64,000 nucleotides of DNA from Marinobacterium iners (lineage in GTDB: Bacteria; Pseudomonadota; Gammaproteobacteria; Pseudomonadales; Balneatricaceae). Both the position numbers and the translations under genes were made by a program. The notes below the pieces were generated by a model. That model saw only the letters and a program-made list of their open reading frames with translations. It was not told the origin of the DNA and searched no databases. Shown here piece by piece: positions 43,768 through 51,954 of the stretch. Each line of letters opens with the position of its first letter. Positions within the stretch are counted from its first letter, which is position 1. Location: contig NZ_CP022297.1 in assembly GCF_017310015.1 (NCBI RefSeq), forward strand, positions 3,720,001-3,784,000. Reading direction: 5' to 3'.

Positions 43768-44813
43768 CTCGGTTTCTCCGACACTGCCGCTTCAGCGAAG
43801 GTTGCCATACCGGCATGCAGTTCACAGGCCATACGCAACAGTGGCACTGCCGTGGCGGCGCCACTGCCCTCACCCAGGCGCAACCCCAGATCCAGCAGGG
43901 GCGGTGATGGCAATGCAGGCCTCAAATGTCTGTATCCCGGCTCTGCCGAATGATGGGAAAAAATCAGCCAGTCAGCGACAGCCGGGTTGATCCGGCAGGC
44001 CAAAAGAGCTGCAACCGTGCAGATGAAACCGTCCACCAGTGCTGCAAGACCTTCCTGAGCGCAGGCAACGTAAGCCCCTGTCAACGCTGCAATTTCAAAC
44101 CCGCCCAGCGAGGCCAACATGGTCATTGGCTCTTGCGTGTCTCCGTTGTTGTGGCCATGACGCAGCAGAGCCTGTTCTATGATTCGGCACTTGTGCGCCA
44201 TGCCCATCGAATCAAGCCCGGTGCCCGGGCCCACCAGCTCCGCCACCGGCTTTTCCAGCAGCATCGCCGCCAGTGCCGTGGCCGCCGTTGTATTGCCAAT
44301 GCCCATTTCGCCGCCAATGAACAGTTCGGCCGGGGTGTGCAGCACCGCTTCTCGTCCTGCCGCCAGCGCCTGCTGCAACTGTACTGCCGTCATCGCAGGC
44401 TCATGCAGCAGATTGCCGCTCTGCGCTGCAATCACGCGGGGCTCAACCGCCGGCAAAGGCTCAAGCTCCACCACGGTACCCAGATTCCAGACTCGCAGCT
44501 CGGCCCCCAGTACCCGGGCCGCCACACTGATGGCAGCTCCGCCACGGGAGAAGTTGCGAATCATCTCAGCGGTGACCGCCTGTGGATAAGCGGACACGCC
44601 TTCGACTGCAACACCATGGTCGGCCGCAAATACGGCGATGCTGACCCGTTGCAGTTGCGGACAGGCTTTGCCCTGCATCCCGGCCAATCGAATCGCCAGC
44701 TGTTCCAGCTGGCCCAGCGAGCCTGCCGGTTTGGTCAGCTGTTGCTGGCGTGCCTGTGCCGCCGCAACAGCCTGGGTGTCAATCGGCTTGATCGCATGGG
44801 TTATCCAGCTCAT
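43764..44813 (-). CDS. cobT: Nicotinate-nucleotide–dimethylbenzimidazole phosphoribosyltransferase
   Basis: A 349-aa enzyme that makes alpha-ribazole phosphate from dimethylbenzimidazole and nicotinate mononucleotide, activating the lower ligand of B12. It has LTKPAGSLGQLEQLA, VFAADHGVAVEGVSAYPQAV, GEMGIGNTTAATAL and the catalytic glutamate in RLGEGSGAATAVPLL. Full family length. It overlaps cobU and cobC by 4 bases. Confidence 0.92.
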   Translation of the reverse strand: MSWITHAIKPIDTQAVAAAQARQQQLTKPAGSLGQLEQLAIRLAGMQGKACPQLQRVSIAVFAADHGVAVEGVSAYPQAVTAEMIRNFSRGGAAISVAARVLGAELRVWNLGTVVELEPLPAVEPRVIAAQSGNLLHEPAMTAVQLQQALAAGREAVLHTPAELFIGGEMGIGNTTAATALAAMLLEKPVAELVGPGTGLDSMGMAHKCRIIEQALLRHGHNNGDTQEPMTMLASLGGFEIAALTGAYVACAQEGLAALVDGFICTVAALLACRINPAVADWLIFSHHSAEPGYRHLRPALPSPPLLDLGLRLGEGSGAATAVPLLRMACELHAGMATFAEAAVSEKPS

Positions 44814-45337
44814 GCAGACACCTCCAGTCCCGCCCCCTTCAGTCGCATCGGTATCCCCGCCACCATCAACAGGGCCTGATCAGCCAGCGCGGCCACGGAC
44901 TGATTCAGCCAGCCGGCTTCGTCAGTGAAACGACGGTTCAACTCCCCCATGGGGACAATACCCATGCCGGTTTCATTACTGACCAGAATGATGTCGCCAC
45001 GGGCATTGCGCAGGGCCGCACAGAGCGCTTCCCGTTCGGCGTGCATTTCAGCCTTGGCCAGCAACTGGTTGGTAACCCAAAGGGTCAGACAGTCGATCAA
45101 CAGACAGCGGTGAGGCGCCTGGTGTGACAGAATCGCGTCCGTCAGCTGCAACGGCTCCTCAATGGTTGTCCAGTGATGGGGACGATCATCGCGGTGGCGG
45201 TTGATGCGTTCTTGCATCTCGCGGTCTTGCGCCTGTGCAGTGGCAATATAGATCACCTCAAGGCCCGAGGCCTGTGCCAACTGCTCCGCCTGCCGACTTT
45301 TGCCGGAACGAGCGCCTCCGAGAATCAATCTGATCAT
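44810..45337 (-). CDS. cobU: Adenosylcobinamide kinase/guanylyltransferase
   Basis: A 175-aa bifunctional enzyme that phosphorylates adenosylcobinamide and then attaches GMP. The P-loop is GGARSGKSRQAEQLA, followed by HRDDRPHHW and VSNETGMGIVPMGELNRRF, all diagnostic of CobU/CobP. It begins the tight cobU-T-C-S block, 59 bases after the patatin-like gene. Confidence 0.91.
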   Translation of the reverse strand: MIRLILGGARSGKSRQAEQLAQASGLEVIYIATAQAQDREMQERINRHRDDRPHHWTTIEEPLQLTDAILSHQAPHRCLLIDCLTLWVTNQLLAKAEMHAEREALCAALRNARGDIILVSNETGMGIVPMGELNRRFTDEAGWLNQSVAALADQALLMVAGIPMRLKGAGLEVSA

Positions 45338-45396
45338 CTGCCTTGTATCTGCCTGTATTGCCGATAAAAAAGAGATTGTACCTGCCGCAGCGGGCG

Positions 45397-46383
45397 TCAG
45401 AGAAATTCGGCTTCAATATCGCAGCTGCTGCTACGCCCCAGCGCCGAGCGGTTTTGCTGCAGCCAGCGGTCCATCTGCGCCTGACCACGCTGCATCAGCT
45501 CAAGCAGAAAATCAGGCCGCACATCCAGCTTGCTGCTTCGGTGCAGCTGACTCAAGCCCTCATCAGGCCCCAACACGTGCAGCCGCATCTGCCGTATCCG
45601 GCGCTCAGGCCGCCCCAACCGCCAGGGCGAGCGACGTGCCCGCTGATGCATGGCCGCCAGCGCCCGCATCTCGCGCATGAAGGTGGTCTGAAACCCCAGT
45701 TCAGCCACCCGGTCGGCAATGGCCTGGGCACTGACCGGCGGTGCAGCCGGCTGCTGCGGGTGCAGTAACAGCAGAAGCAGATCGCGTGCTTTGCAGTCGA
45801 ACAGCAGCGGGTACACCACCGGGTTGCCGGCAAAGCCACCATCCCAGTAATGCGCGCCCTCAATCTCCACCGCCTGATAGAGCGCCGGCAGGCAGGCGGA
45901 CGCCAGCAGGTGCTCAGTGCTCAGTTCGTGTTCACGAAACAGTTTCAGTTTGGCGGTTTCGACCTCGGTGGCGGCAATGAACAATTGAAAGGGCGCATCA
46001 CGCCTCAGCCGATCAAAATCGACCAGATCATTCAGCAGGTCTCGCAGTGGATTGATATCAAACGGGTTCAGGTCATAGGGGGAGAGGTGCCGGGTCACCC
46101 CACTCCACCAGGTTGGCCAGTGACGGCTCCATCCCGCCGGGTCAAAGCTGTCGGGCAACATCAATCGGTGCCAGAACTCCGACAACAATGCGCGCGCACC
46201 CGCCGCGCCGCCCTGCTGCCAGCCCGCCGTCAGCATCACGGCGTTCATGGCGCCTGCACTGGTACCGCTGATGCCGTCAAAGCGGATGTCATCTTCCTGC
46301 AGCAGACGATCCAGCATCCCCCAGGTGAAGGCACCGTGAGCCCCTCCCCCCTGCAACGCCAGATTCAGTTTCACTTCAGACAT
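45397..46383 (-). CDS. Patatin-like phospholipase family protein
   Basis: A 328-aa serine hydrolase with a complete patatin dyad: oxyanion loop LQGGGAHGAFTWG, nucleophile GTSAGAMNA and catalytic Asp in YWDGGFAGNPVVYP. It would hydrolyse lipids or lysolipids, probably on the cytoplasmic side as no signal peptide is visible. It sits inside the B12 cluster between the adenosyltransferase and cobU genes, reading the same way. No link to cobalamin metabolism is known to me, so it may be a passenger. Confidence 0.85.
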   Translation of the reverse strand: MSEVKLNLALQGGGAHGAFTWGMLDRLLQEDDIRFDGISGTSAGAMNAVMLTAGWQQGGAAGARALLSEFWHRLMLPDSFDPAGWSRHWPTWWSGVTRHLSPYDLNPFDINPLRDLLNDLVDFDRLRRDAPFQLFIAATEVETAKLKLFREHELSTEHLLASACLPALYQAVEIEGAHYWDGGFAGNPVVYPLLFDCKARDLLLLLLHPQQPAAPPVSAQAIADRVAELGFQTTFMREMRALAAMHQRARRSPWRLGRPERRIRQMRLHVLGPDEGLSQLHRSSKLDVRPDFLLELMQRGQAQMDRWLQQNRSALGRSSSCDIEAEFL

Positions 46384-46481
46384 GCGCAGCCCCTTGTATT
46401 GTGCACTGCAACAAGCATCGGTTCAGACTGTTCTGGTGTCAATGCCAATAACACCGGAAAACAGCCCAGGCTTCGGTCACT

Positions 46482-47039
46482 CTATACCTGACCGGATGCC
46501 GGTTTCACCGGCCCGTAACTGAGGCTGGCAAACGCCGTCTCCGCTTCGCCCCGGCGCTGGTTGATCACCAGTGTCAGGGTAAAACTGAAGTTGCACAACA
46601 GGTTCAAAAAGCGCGGCAGAATATCCGCCACCTCCCGCCCCTCTTCACTAACGCGCACGAGCGCCCGAATCGCTTTTTTACAGTTGGAGCGCACGATATG
46701 CAGTTGAGGCACCGGTGCTGAGCCCCGAGGCAACACAAACCCCTGTGGTGGCGTAACCAGCTGTTGGCGAAAGTGCTGCAGTCTCGACTTGAGCCAGACG
46801 AGGTCAGCCTCCTTTAGGGCCAGCCGGCCGCGAATTGAGCCGTTGGCGTGCAACACCAGCGGCTGCAGCTGTTCAAGATCCTGGCGCAGGTCATCCCACT
46901 CATTCGGCAGCGCCGCCAGTACCGCCCCAATCTGGGCACAAAGTTCGTCGGTCAGCAGTTCATAATCACACAGCCAGGAGGTTTCATGGATGAAGGGGTA
47001 ACAGAGTTCATCCAGATCGCGGCTGTTGGCAATGCTCAT
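46482..47039 (-). CDS. Divergent PduO-type cob(I)alamin adenosyltransferase-like protein
   Basis: A 185-aa helical protein whose second half resembles PduO-type adenosyltransferases: GFVLPRGSAPVPQLHIVRSN then CKKAIRALV corresponds to the FVLPGG...LHxARxxCRR region. The N-terminal TGD.G.T-type ATP loop of canonical PduO is not visible; the protein begins directly with a helical stretch (DLDELCYPFIHETSWLCDYE). It overlaps btuD by 4 bases, which supports a cobalamin role, most likely adenosylation. It could be a non-catalytic relative. Confidence 0.65.
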   Translation of the reverse strand: MSIANSRDLDELCYPFIHETSWLCDYELLTDELCAQIGAVLAALPNEWDDLRQDLEQLQPLVLHANGSIRGRLALKEADLVWLKSRLQHFRQQLVTPPQGFVLPRGSAPVPQLHIVRSNCKKAIRALVRVSEEGREVADILPRFLNLLCNFSFTLTLVINQRRGEAETAFASLSYGPVKPASGQV

Positions 47040-47779
47040 ATGGGTTCTCTCCCCTGCATGCGCAGCAGTGGCACTGCGGCGCTGAAATCAATTTCGGCCT
47101 CGACCCGGAACACCTGACGCAGATTTTCCGTCGTCAGTACCGCCTGTGGCGTACCCACGGCAATGACACGACCAGCGTCCATCAATACCAGCCGGTCACA
47201 CCACGCCGCCGCCAGTGACAAATCATGCAGCGACAGGATCACGGCACGTTCTCGACTGGTGTAGTTGCGGAGCAGTTTCAGCACCTGCTGCTGATAATAC
47301 AGATCCAGACTGGCCAAAGGCTCGTCGGCCAGAATAACGCGCGGCTCCCCTGCCAGCAGTCGTGCCAGCCAGACCCGTGCCTGCTCGCCGCCGGAGAGCT
47401 GATCCACCGGTACGTTCAGCCATTCGTCTACGCCGGTACTGCGTGCCGCCTGATCAATAATCTGCGCTGACTCATCCCCCCAAGGCAGACGCCCCAGCGC
47501 GATCACATCACGCACACTCAAGGTCCAGGCCGCCATGGATCGCTGTGGCAGAAACGCGATCTTGCGCGCCCGTTCCAGCGGTTCAAACGTGCTCAGGTTA
47601 TTGCCTTCGAAACTGATCACGCCGGAACAGGGCTGGATGCCGGCCAGTGACTCCAGCAGAGAGGATTTGCCGGCACCATTGGGGCCAATAATGCCCAGCA
47701 GCTCGCCCGGTTGTAGATCCAGACTGACCGATACCAGACGCTGTGCCAGCGACAGAGCTTCTACCCGAATCAGATCCAT
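47036..47779 (-). CDS. btuD: Vitamin B12 ABC transporter ATP-binding protein
   Basis: A 247-aa ATPase with Walker A GIIGPNGAGKSSLLESLAG, signature QLSGGEQARVWLARLL, Walker B VILADEPLASLD and switch His in LSLHDLSLAA, the FecCD/BtuCD type. The frame extends to 47899 inside btuC, but the ATG at 47779 has AAGGAG eight bases upstream. It overlaps btuC by 10 bases and the adenosyltransferase gene by 4. Confidence 0.87.
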   Translation of the reverse strand: MDLIRVEALSLAQRLVSVSLDLQPGELLGIIGPNGAGKSSLLESLAGIQPCSGVISFEGNNLSTFEPLERARKIAFLPQRSMAAWTLSVRDVIALGRLPWGDESAQIIDQAARSTGVDEWLNVPVDQLSGGEQARVWLARLLAGEPRVILADEPLASLDLYYQQQVLKLLRNYTSRERAVILSLHDLSLAAAWCDRLVLMDAGRVIAVGTPQAVLTTENLRQVFRVEAEIDFSAAVPLLRMQGREPI

Positions 47780-48744
47780 CGTCGGCGCTCCTTCCATACC
47801 AGCCAGATGAACAGGGGGGCGCCGATCAGAGAGGTCAGCACCCCCAGTTTCAGCTCCTGCCCCGGCGGCAGCAGACGCACCACGATATCCGCCAGACACA
47901 CCAGCACCGCACCCAGCAGGGCCGAGGGCAACAGCACTCTGTCGGGCCGGTGTTGCACCCAGGGCCGCACCAGATGCGGCACAATCAAGCCGACAAAACC
48001 GATGGCTCCCGCCACGGCTACCGAGGTGCCCACCAACAACGCAGCGCCCAGCACAATCAGGCGGCTTCCGCGCCGGGGGGACAACCCCATGCTCTGTGCC
48101 ACCTGTTCGCCCAGACTGAGTCCCAGCAGCAGACGCCGCTGACTGCAGATCAGACCGCCACCGACCAGCAATGCGGGCAGCAGCAACCAGAGATGATCCA
48201 GCCCGCGCTCGGACACCGAGCCCAGCAGCCAGAACACCAGCTCCTGCATGGCGAAAGGGTTGGGGGCAAAATTGAGCACCGCTGCCAGCAGCGCGCCGGT
48301 CAGCGTCGAGATGGCCAGCCCCGCCATGATCACCATCGCCTGCCCGGCGGGGCCTGCCAGCAGCAGCATGATCAGCAGCGCCAATCCTGCGCCCACCAGC
48401 CCCGCCAGTGCCGGTGCCGCCACACCCAGTGCCGGAAACAGACCAAAATAGAACACGCAGGCTGCACCCAGTGCCGCCCCCTGACTGGCGCCGGTCAGCC
48501 CCGGATCTGCCAGCGGGTTGCGCAGCAGCCCCTGCAACGCAGCGCCACTGAGCCCCAGCGAAGCACCGACCAACAGTGCCAACAGGGTGCGTGGCAGGCG
48601 AATTTCACCGCTGACAATGGCATCAATGCTCTGCACCCCTCGTGCCCAGTCGAGCAGGCCCGTCAAAGGTGCTATATCGGTGCTGCCGGTGGCCAGTGAC
48701 AGCAGCGCCGTCAGCAGCACCAGCAACGCCAGTATCCCGTTCAT
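47770..48744 (-). CDS. btuC: Vitamin B12 ABC transporter permease
   Basis: A 324-aa FecCD/BtuC family permease with about ten hydrophobic segments. Family stretches include EIRLPRTLLALLVGASLGLS, GAALQGLLRNPLADPGLTG, GAIGFVGLIVPHLVR and the C-terminal LIGAPLFIWLVW. The ATG at 48744 (GGAAGCGAG upstream, ATGA overlap with btuF) is preferred over 48831. It works with BtuD and BtuF to import cobalamin across the inner membrane. Confidence 0.88.
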   Translation of the reverse strand: MNGILALLVLLTALLSLATGSTDIAPLTGLLDWARGVQSIDAIVSGEIRLPRTLLALLVGASLGLSGAALQGLLRNPLADPGLTGASQGAALGAACVFYFGLFPALGVAAPALAGLVGAGLALLIMLLLAGPAGQAMVIMAGLAISTLTGALLAAVLNFAPNPFAMQELVFWLLGSVSERGLDHLWLLLPALLVGGGLICSQRRLLLGLSLGEQVAQSMGLSPRRGSRLIVLGAALLVGTSVAVAGAIGFVGLIVPHLVRPWVQHRPDRVLLPSALLGAVLVCLADIVVRLLPPGQELKLGVLTSLIGAPLFIWLVWKERRRWI

Positions 48745-49538
48745 TGCACTCGCTTCCGTTTCAATTGTTCGATCAGCTCCCAGGTCCAGGGGCCGGGACA
48801 CTGCCAGCGCCAGTAGTCGGTGCTCAGCCATCCCTCCTGGGTGACAACCTGCTGCAGGGCCGGATGCTCAGCAAACCGGCTCGCCAGTGATGGACTCGCC
48901 GGAGCCGACCAGAGAATCGCATCAGGCGGATCGGCTACCAACTGCTCTAGATCAAGGCGGACATAACCGGCATCACGCAGATAGTTGTGCCAACCCGCCT
49001 GACGCAGAATCTGGTCTTCAAAGGTACCTGCGCCCGTACCGATGCCGTTGGCGCCCAGCAGCAACAGCCGAGGCGCATCACCCGCTGGCTGCGCAGGTGC
49101 TGGAGCCGGTCGTGCCCGCGAGGGCGGCTGGCCTATAAGCTCAAGAAACTGACGCTCATAGACCTCGATTTCAGCAAGGCTGGTCGGCAGGGACAGGTCC
49201 ACCACCGGAAGGGACAGCGCCCCAAGACGGCGACGCAACAGCAATGCGTTGTACTCACCCACCAGAATCAGGTCTGGCTGCAATTGATAAATCTGCTCCA
49301 GCGAGCCATCGTGCAGCGGCCAGTCAGGCATATCAAAAGGCAGCTGATAGCGCCGATGAGTTGGCGACAAGGCGGCAACCTGCTCAGGTTTTGCATGCAA
49401 CGCCAACAGCCAGTCCATGCACAGATCCAGCGACAGGATGCGCTGGGGGGCTGACTGGGCACTGGCGCTGGCAAGCAGCAGCCCCAGCAACAGAGACCGC
49501 CCGAAGCCCCGCAAGCAGCGGAGCATCAGGCCAGACAT
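48741..49538 (-). CDS. btuF: Periplasmic cobalamin-binding protein
   Basis: A 265-aa substrate-binding protein with a signal peptide (LLLGLLLASASAQSA; cleavage near residue 27). It has the two-lobed BtuF/FepB fold, seen in RILSLDLCMDWLLALHA, LQPDLILVGEYN and WHNYLRDAGYVRLDLEQLV. It lies between btuB and btuC and overlaps the btuC start. Cobalamin specificity rests on the riboswitch and neighbours rather than on unique residues. Confidence 0.85.
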   Translation of the reverse strand: MSGLMLRCLRGFGRSLLLGLLLASASAQSAPQRILSLDLCMDWLLALHAKPEQVAALSPTHRRYQLPFDMPDWPLHDGSLEQIYQLQPDLILVGEYNALLLRRRLGALSLPVVDLSLPTSLAEIEVYERQFLELIGQPPSRARPAPAPAQPAGDAPRLLLLGANGIGTGAGTFEDQILRQAGWHNYLRDAGYVRLDLEQLVADPPDAILWSAPASPSLASRFAEHPALQQVVTQEGWLSTDYWRWQCPGPWTWELIEQLKRKRVQ

Positions 49539-49551
49539 GCCGTTTCCAGAA

Positions 49552-51429
49552 TCAGAGTGCAGGTGTCCATGTCAGTGACAACAATGCTGTGCGTCCTGTT
49601 TCACGATAGGGGTGATAGGTTGAGGGCCAGCCCACACCGTACAGCGCGGTGGCGTACTCTTTATCGAACAGGTTATCAACTTTCAGCTTGAGCGCCAGTT
49701 CAGGGTTCAGCTGCCAGCGGCTGCGCAGATTCACCAGTCCATAGCCGGCGATTTCACGCGTATTGGCGGCATCATCCCAGCGGCTGTCGGCCAGCTGCCA
49801 GCTGCCGCCCACAGACAGATCTCCGAACGTGCGATCCAGGTCCAGGCTCAGGCTGCGCTTGGCACGCCGGGCCAGAGTCTTGCCGGTATCCCGATCAACA
49901 GGGTCGACCAGCTCCAGCGCCAATGCGGTCTGCCAGCCGAACAGTTCGTGCTGCAGGCGTGCCTCGAAACCATTGATACGTGCAGTGCCAATATTCTGCG
50001 GAGTGAAGGTCGAATCCAGCGTAATCGCATTATCGATATCGGTACGATAGATAGACGCCTGCAGCTCGGTGCTCTGCCCCAGTCGGCTGCGCCACTGCAG
50101 CTCATAACTCTTTGAGGTTTCGGGCTGCAGGGCAGGATTGTCATAGCCCGGGTAGTACAGATCCACGAACGTGGGTGCCCTGAAGCCTTCGCTGTAGGAG
50201 ACGATCAAATCGTTGTCTTGATTGAGTCGCCAGGTCAGTGCCGCACTCAGCGTATTTTCACTGCCGTACAGTTCGTTATCGTCATGCCGTAGGCCAACTT
50301 CGGTACTGAAGCGTGCATGATCATAGCGGTGCTGAACGAACGCCGCCCGATTCCAGCGGCTGGTTTCAGCGAAGCTGTCATTGCCGTTTAGACGCTCCTT
50401 ATGTCCATCGAAACCAACCAATAACTGCTGTGCCGGGGTCAGCTGCAGGGTGTTGAGCCAGGCCAGGCTGTCACGATAGGTATTGAAGGCATCACTGCCG
50501 GCGTGATCGTCAAATCGCGTCCAGCTGCGGTTTTCTGCATGGCCCAATTCCAGACGGCTGTGCCACAGCTCACTGACCTGCAGATTGGCATAAACGGACG
50601 CGGTGCTCAGCTGGAAATCATTATAGGGATAGTCACCGCCCCAGCTCAGATCGAATTCGCTTTCGCCCCGCTGATCCAGCAGACTGACGCCGGCGTCAAA
50701 CCGGTCGCTGAAACGGTGGTTGAGGTTGAAGCTGGCAGCCGTATTGCGATAGGCATCACGGTCACTGTCCGGGCCGGTGGCTTCATAAGTGCGGTTAATG
50801 CCATTGGTCTCGTCATTACTGAGGCTCAGGTTGAAACGCGTATCAGCATTGCCACCTGACAGCCCGAGGCTGCGCTCCCAGGTTTGCTCTGTACCGTAGC
50901 CCAGATGTACACGGGCACGCAGGCCATCTCCTTCCCCACGACGGGTGAAGATCTGAACCACACCGCCAATGGCATCTGCCCCGTAAATGGCGGAACGGGC
51001 CCCTCGCAACACTTCGATGCGTTCGATCTGATCAACCGACAGTGCTTCCAGCGCGGCACTGCCGCTGTCGGCGCCGTTGATACGCACACCATCAATCAGT
51101 ACCAGGCTCTGGGATGATTTTGTGCCACGGATGTACAGGCTGGTCATACTGCCGCGACCGCCGGATTGGGTCATCTGTACGCCGGGTACCCGATCAAGCA
51201 GCTCAACAACGGTTGAAGGCTGCAGGCGTTCAATGTCCGCACGAGTGAACACTTGGGTAGCGGCAGTTGTGTTCTGCTGCAGCTGTGGCTGGCGGGAAGA
51301 GGTCACCACGATGGTGGAGAGTTTCAGCTGCTCATCAAGCGAGGTTTCAGCAGCAAAGGCAATACTGGGCGCGAGCGTAATGGCCAGCGCCAACGTGGAA
51401 CGTTTCGGCATGGGAAAGACCTTTCTCAT
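49552..51429 (-). CDS. btuB: TonB-dependent vitamin B12 outer-membrane receptor
   Basis: A 625-aa receptor with a signal peptide (ends AIAFA-like PSIAFA, about residue 26), TonB box-like TIVVTSSRQ, plug (VELLDRVPGVQMTQSGGRGS, SLYIRGTKSSQSLVLIDGVR, IYGADAIGGVVQIFTRRGEG) and a barrel ending in LSLTWTPAL. It matches BtuB in size and plug motifs. The start at 51429 is chosen because GGGTGG lies 7 bases before it within a hairpin downstream of a cobalamin riboswitch; 51444 and 51411 are alternatives. It leads the ten-gene B12 cluster. Confidence 0.88.
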   Translation of the reverse strand: MRKVFPMPKRSTLALAITLAPSIAFAAETSLDEQLKLSTIVVTSSRQPQLQQNTTAATQVFTRADIERLQPSTVVELLDRVPGVQMTQSGGRGSMTSLYIRGTKSSQSLVLIDGVRINGADSGSAALEALSVDQIERIEVLRGARSAIYGADAIGGVVQIFTRRGEGDGLRARVHLGYGTEQTWERSLGLSGGNADTRFNLSLSNDETNGINRTYEATGPDSDRDAYRNTAASFNLNHRFSDRFDAGVSLLDQRGESEFDLSWGGDYPYNDFQLSTASVYANLQVSELWHSRLELGHAENRSWTRFDDHAGSDAFNTYRDSLAWLNTLQLTPAQQLLVGFDGHKERLNGNDSFAETSRWNRAAFVQHRYDHARFSTEVGLRHDDNELYGSENTLSAALTWRLNQDNDLIVSYSEGFRAPTFVDLYYPGYDNPALQPETSKSYELQWRSRLGQSTELQASIYRTDIDNAITLDSTFTPQNIGTARINGFEARLQHELFGWQTALALELVDPVDRDTGKTLARRAKRSLSLDLDRTFGDLSVGGSWQLADSRWDDAANTREIAGYGLVNLRSRWQLNPELALKLKVDNLFDKEYATALYGVGWPSTYHPYRETGRTALLSLTWTPAL

Positions 51430-51446
51430 GTGTGCCACCCGCACAC
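51430..51446 (-). promoter_or_regulatory. Hairpin over the btuB ribosome-binding site
   Basis: On the minus strand GTGTGC-GGGTG-GCACAC ends directly at the btuB ATG and holds the Shine-Dalgarno-like GGGTGG in its loop and stem. It can serve as the translational off-switch of the riboswitch just upstream. Confidence 0.5.
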
Positions 51447-51465
51447 TGATGGATGAATGATCACT

Positions 51466-51640
51466 TCTGGCCGGTCTCCGGGCTCAGGCGTCAGACTGTG
51501 CAGTCAGGAGGGATGACACCTTCCCATATCGGATCGATACAGTGGCCTGTCGTCATCGCCTCACGCCTCTACCGTTGCGGGGGCAGCGTCGGCATTGCAT
51601 CGACTTTCATAAAACGATGCGCACCAACTTCCCGTTTAAG
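51466..51640 (-). ncRNA. Cobalamin riboswitch upstream of btuB
   Basis: On the minus strand the order of conserved elements is AAACGGGAAG..GGTGCG, AATGCCGACGCTGCCCCCGC then AACGGTA, GCCACTG, GGGAAGG, and the 3' end AGCCCGGAGACCGGCC. This is the classic B12 riboswitch architecture including the B12 box. It ends about 37 bases before btuB and represses the downstream genes when cobalamin is plentiful. Confidence 0.9.
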
Positions 51641-51642
51641 TC

Positions 51643-51658
51643 CTGAACAGCTGTTCAG
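51643..51658. repeat. Perfect 16-bp palindrome CTGAACAGCTGTTCAG
   Basis: Two 8-bp arms with no spacer, immediately upstream of the riboswitch in the btuB direction. It may be an operator in the btuB promoter region or a stem at the 5' end of the leader. The factor is unknown. Confidence 0.5.
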
Positions 51659-51745
51659 TACACCGGAAGCAAGCCGCGGATAATAGGCACTCAGGAGGAA
51701 GAGGTCAAACGGAGGCTGTTCAAGTGAAGTTGAACGAAAACGAAC

Positions 51746-51786
51746 AAAAAAAATGCCGCTTCCCCCGGGGAGATGGAGGAAGCGGC
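51746..51786 (-). terminator. Intrinsic terminator of the candidate small RNA
   Basis: Stem GCCGCTTCC/GGAAGCGGC (9 bp, 51755-51763 and 51778-51786) followed in the leftward direction by A and a run of eight T. Strong rho-independent form. Confidence 0.75.
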
Positions 51787-51846
51787 GCCAATCACCTTCG
51801 GCACACATCTGCAGTGCCTACAGTGAGCTAGACCTGTCAATGAACG
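51746..51846 (-). ncRNA. Candidate iron-regulated small RNA
   Basis: A roughly 100-nt transcript is predicted from a promoter at 51853-51881 that overlaps a Fur-box-like sequence to an intrinsic terminator at 51746-51786. No open frame of note lies inside, and the terminator is distinct from that of the upstream receptor gene (51903-51938). The transcript would end before the btuB leader. Ends are estimated. Confidence 0.4.
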
Positions 51847-51852
51847 AGAGTA

Positions 51853-51881
51853 ATCTTAAATATAATCATTCTTATTTGCAA
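51853..51881 (-). promoter_or_regulatory. Candidate promoter overlapping a Fur box
   Basis: On the minus strand TTGCAA (51876-51881), a 17-bp spacer and TAAGAT (51853-51858). The spacer holds AATAAGAATGATTATATTT, close to the Fur consensus (12 of 16 in the best register on the complementary strand). Predicted start near 51846. Confidence 0.45.
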
Positions 51882-51902
51882 CAAAAAATTAAGCCAATAG
51901 TG

Positions 51903-51938
51903 AAAAAACCGCCAACCCCGGGGAAACAGAGTTGGCGG
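51903..51938 (-). terminator. Intrinsic terminator of the FecA-like receptor gene
   Basis: Perfect stem CCGCCAAC/GTTGGCGG (51909-51916, 51931-51938) followed leftward by six T. It starts 17 bases after the receptor stop at 51955. Confidence 0.85.
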
Positions 51939-51954
51939 CTGAAGGCTCAAGGGG

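Noticed and set aside
47743..48699. 318-aa plus-strand open frame rich in Gln, His and Arg
   Set aside because: Antisense shadow of btuC; no start signal or family features.
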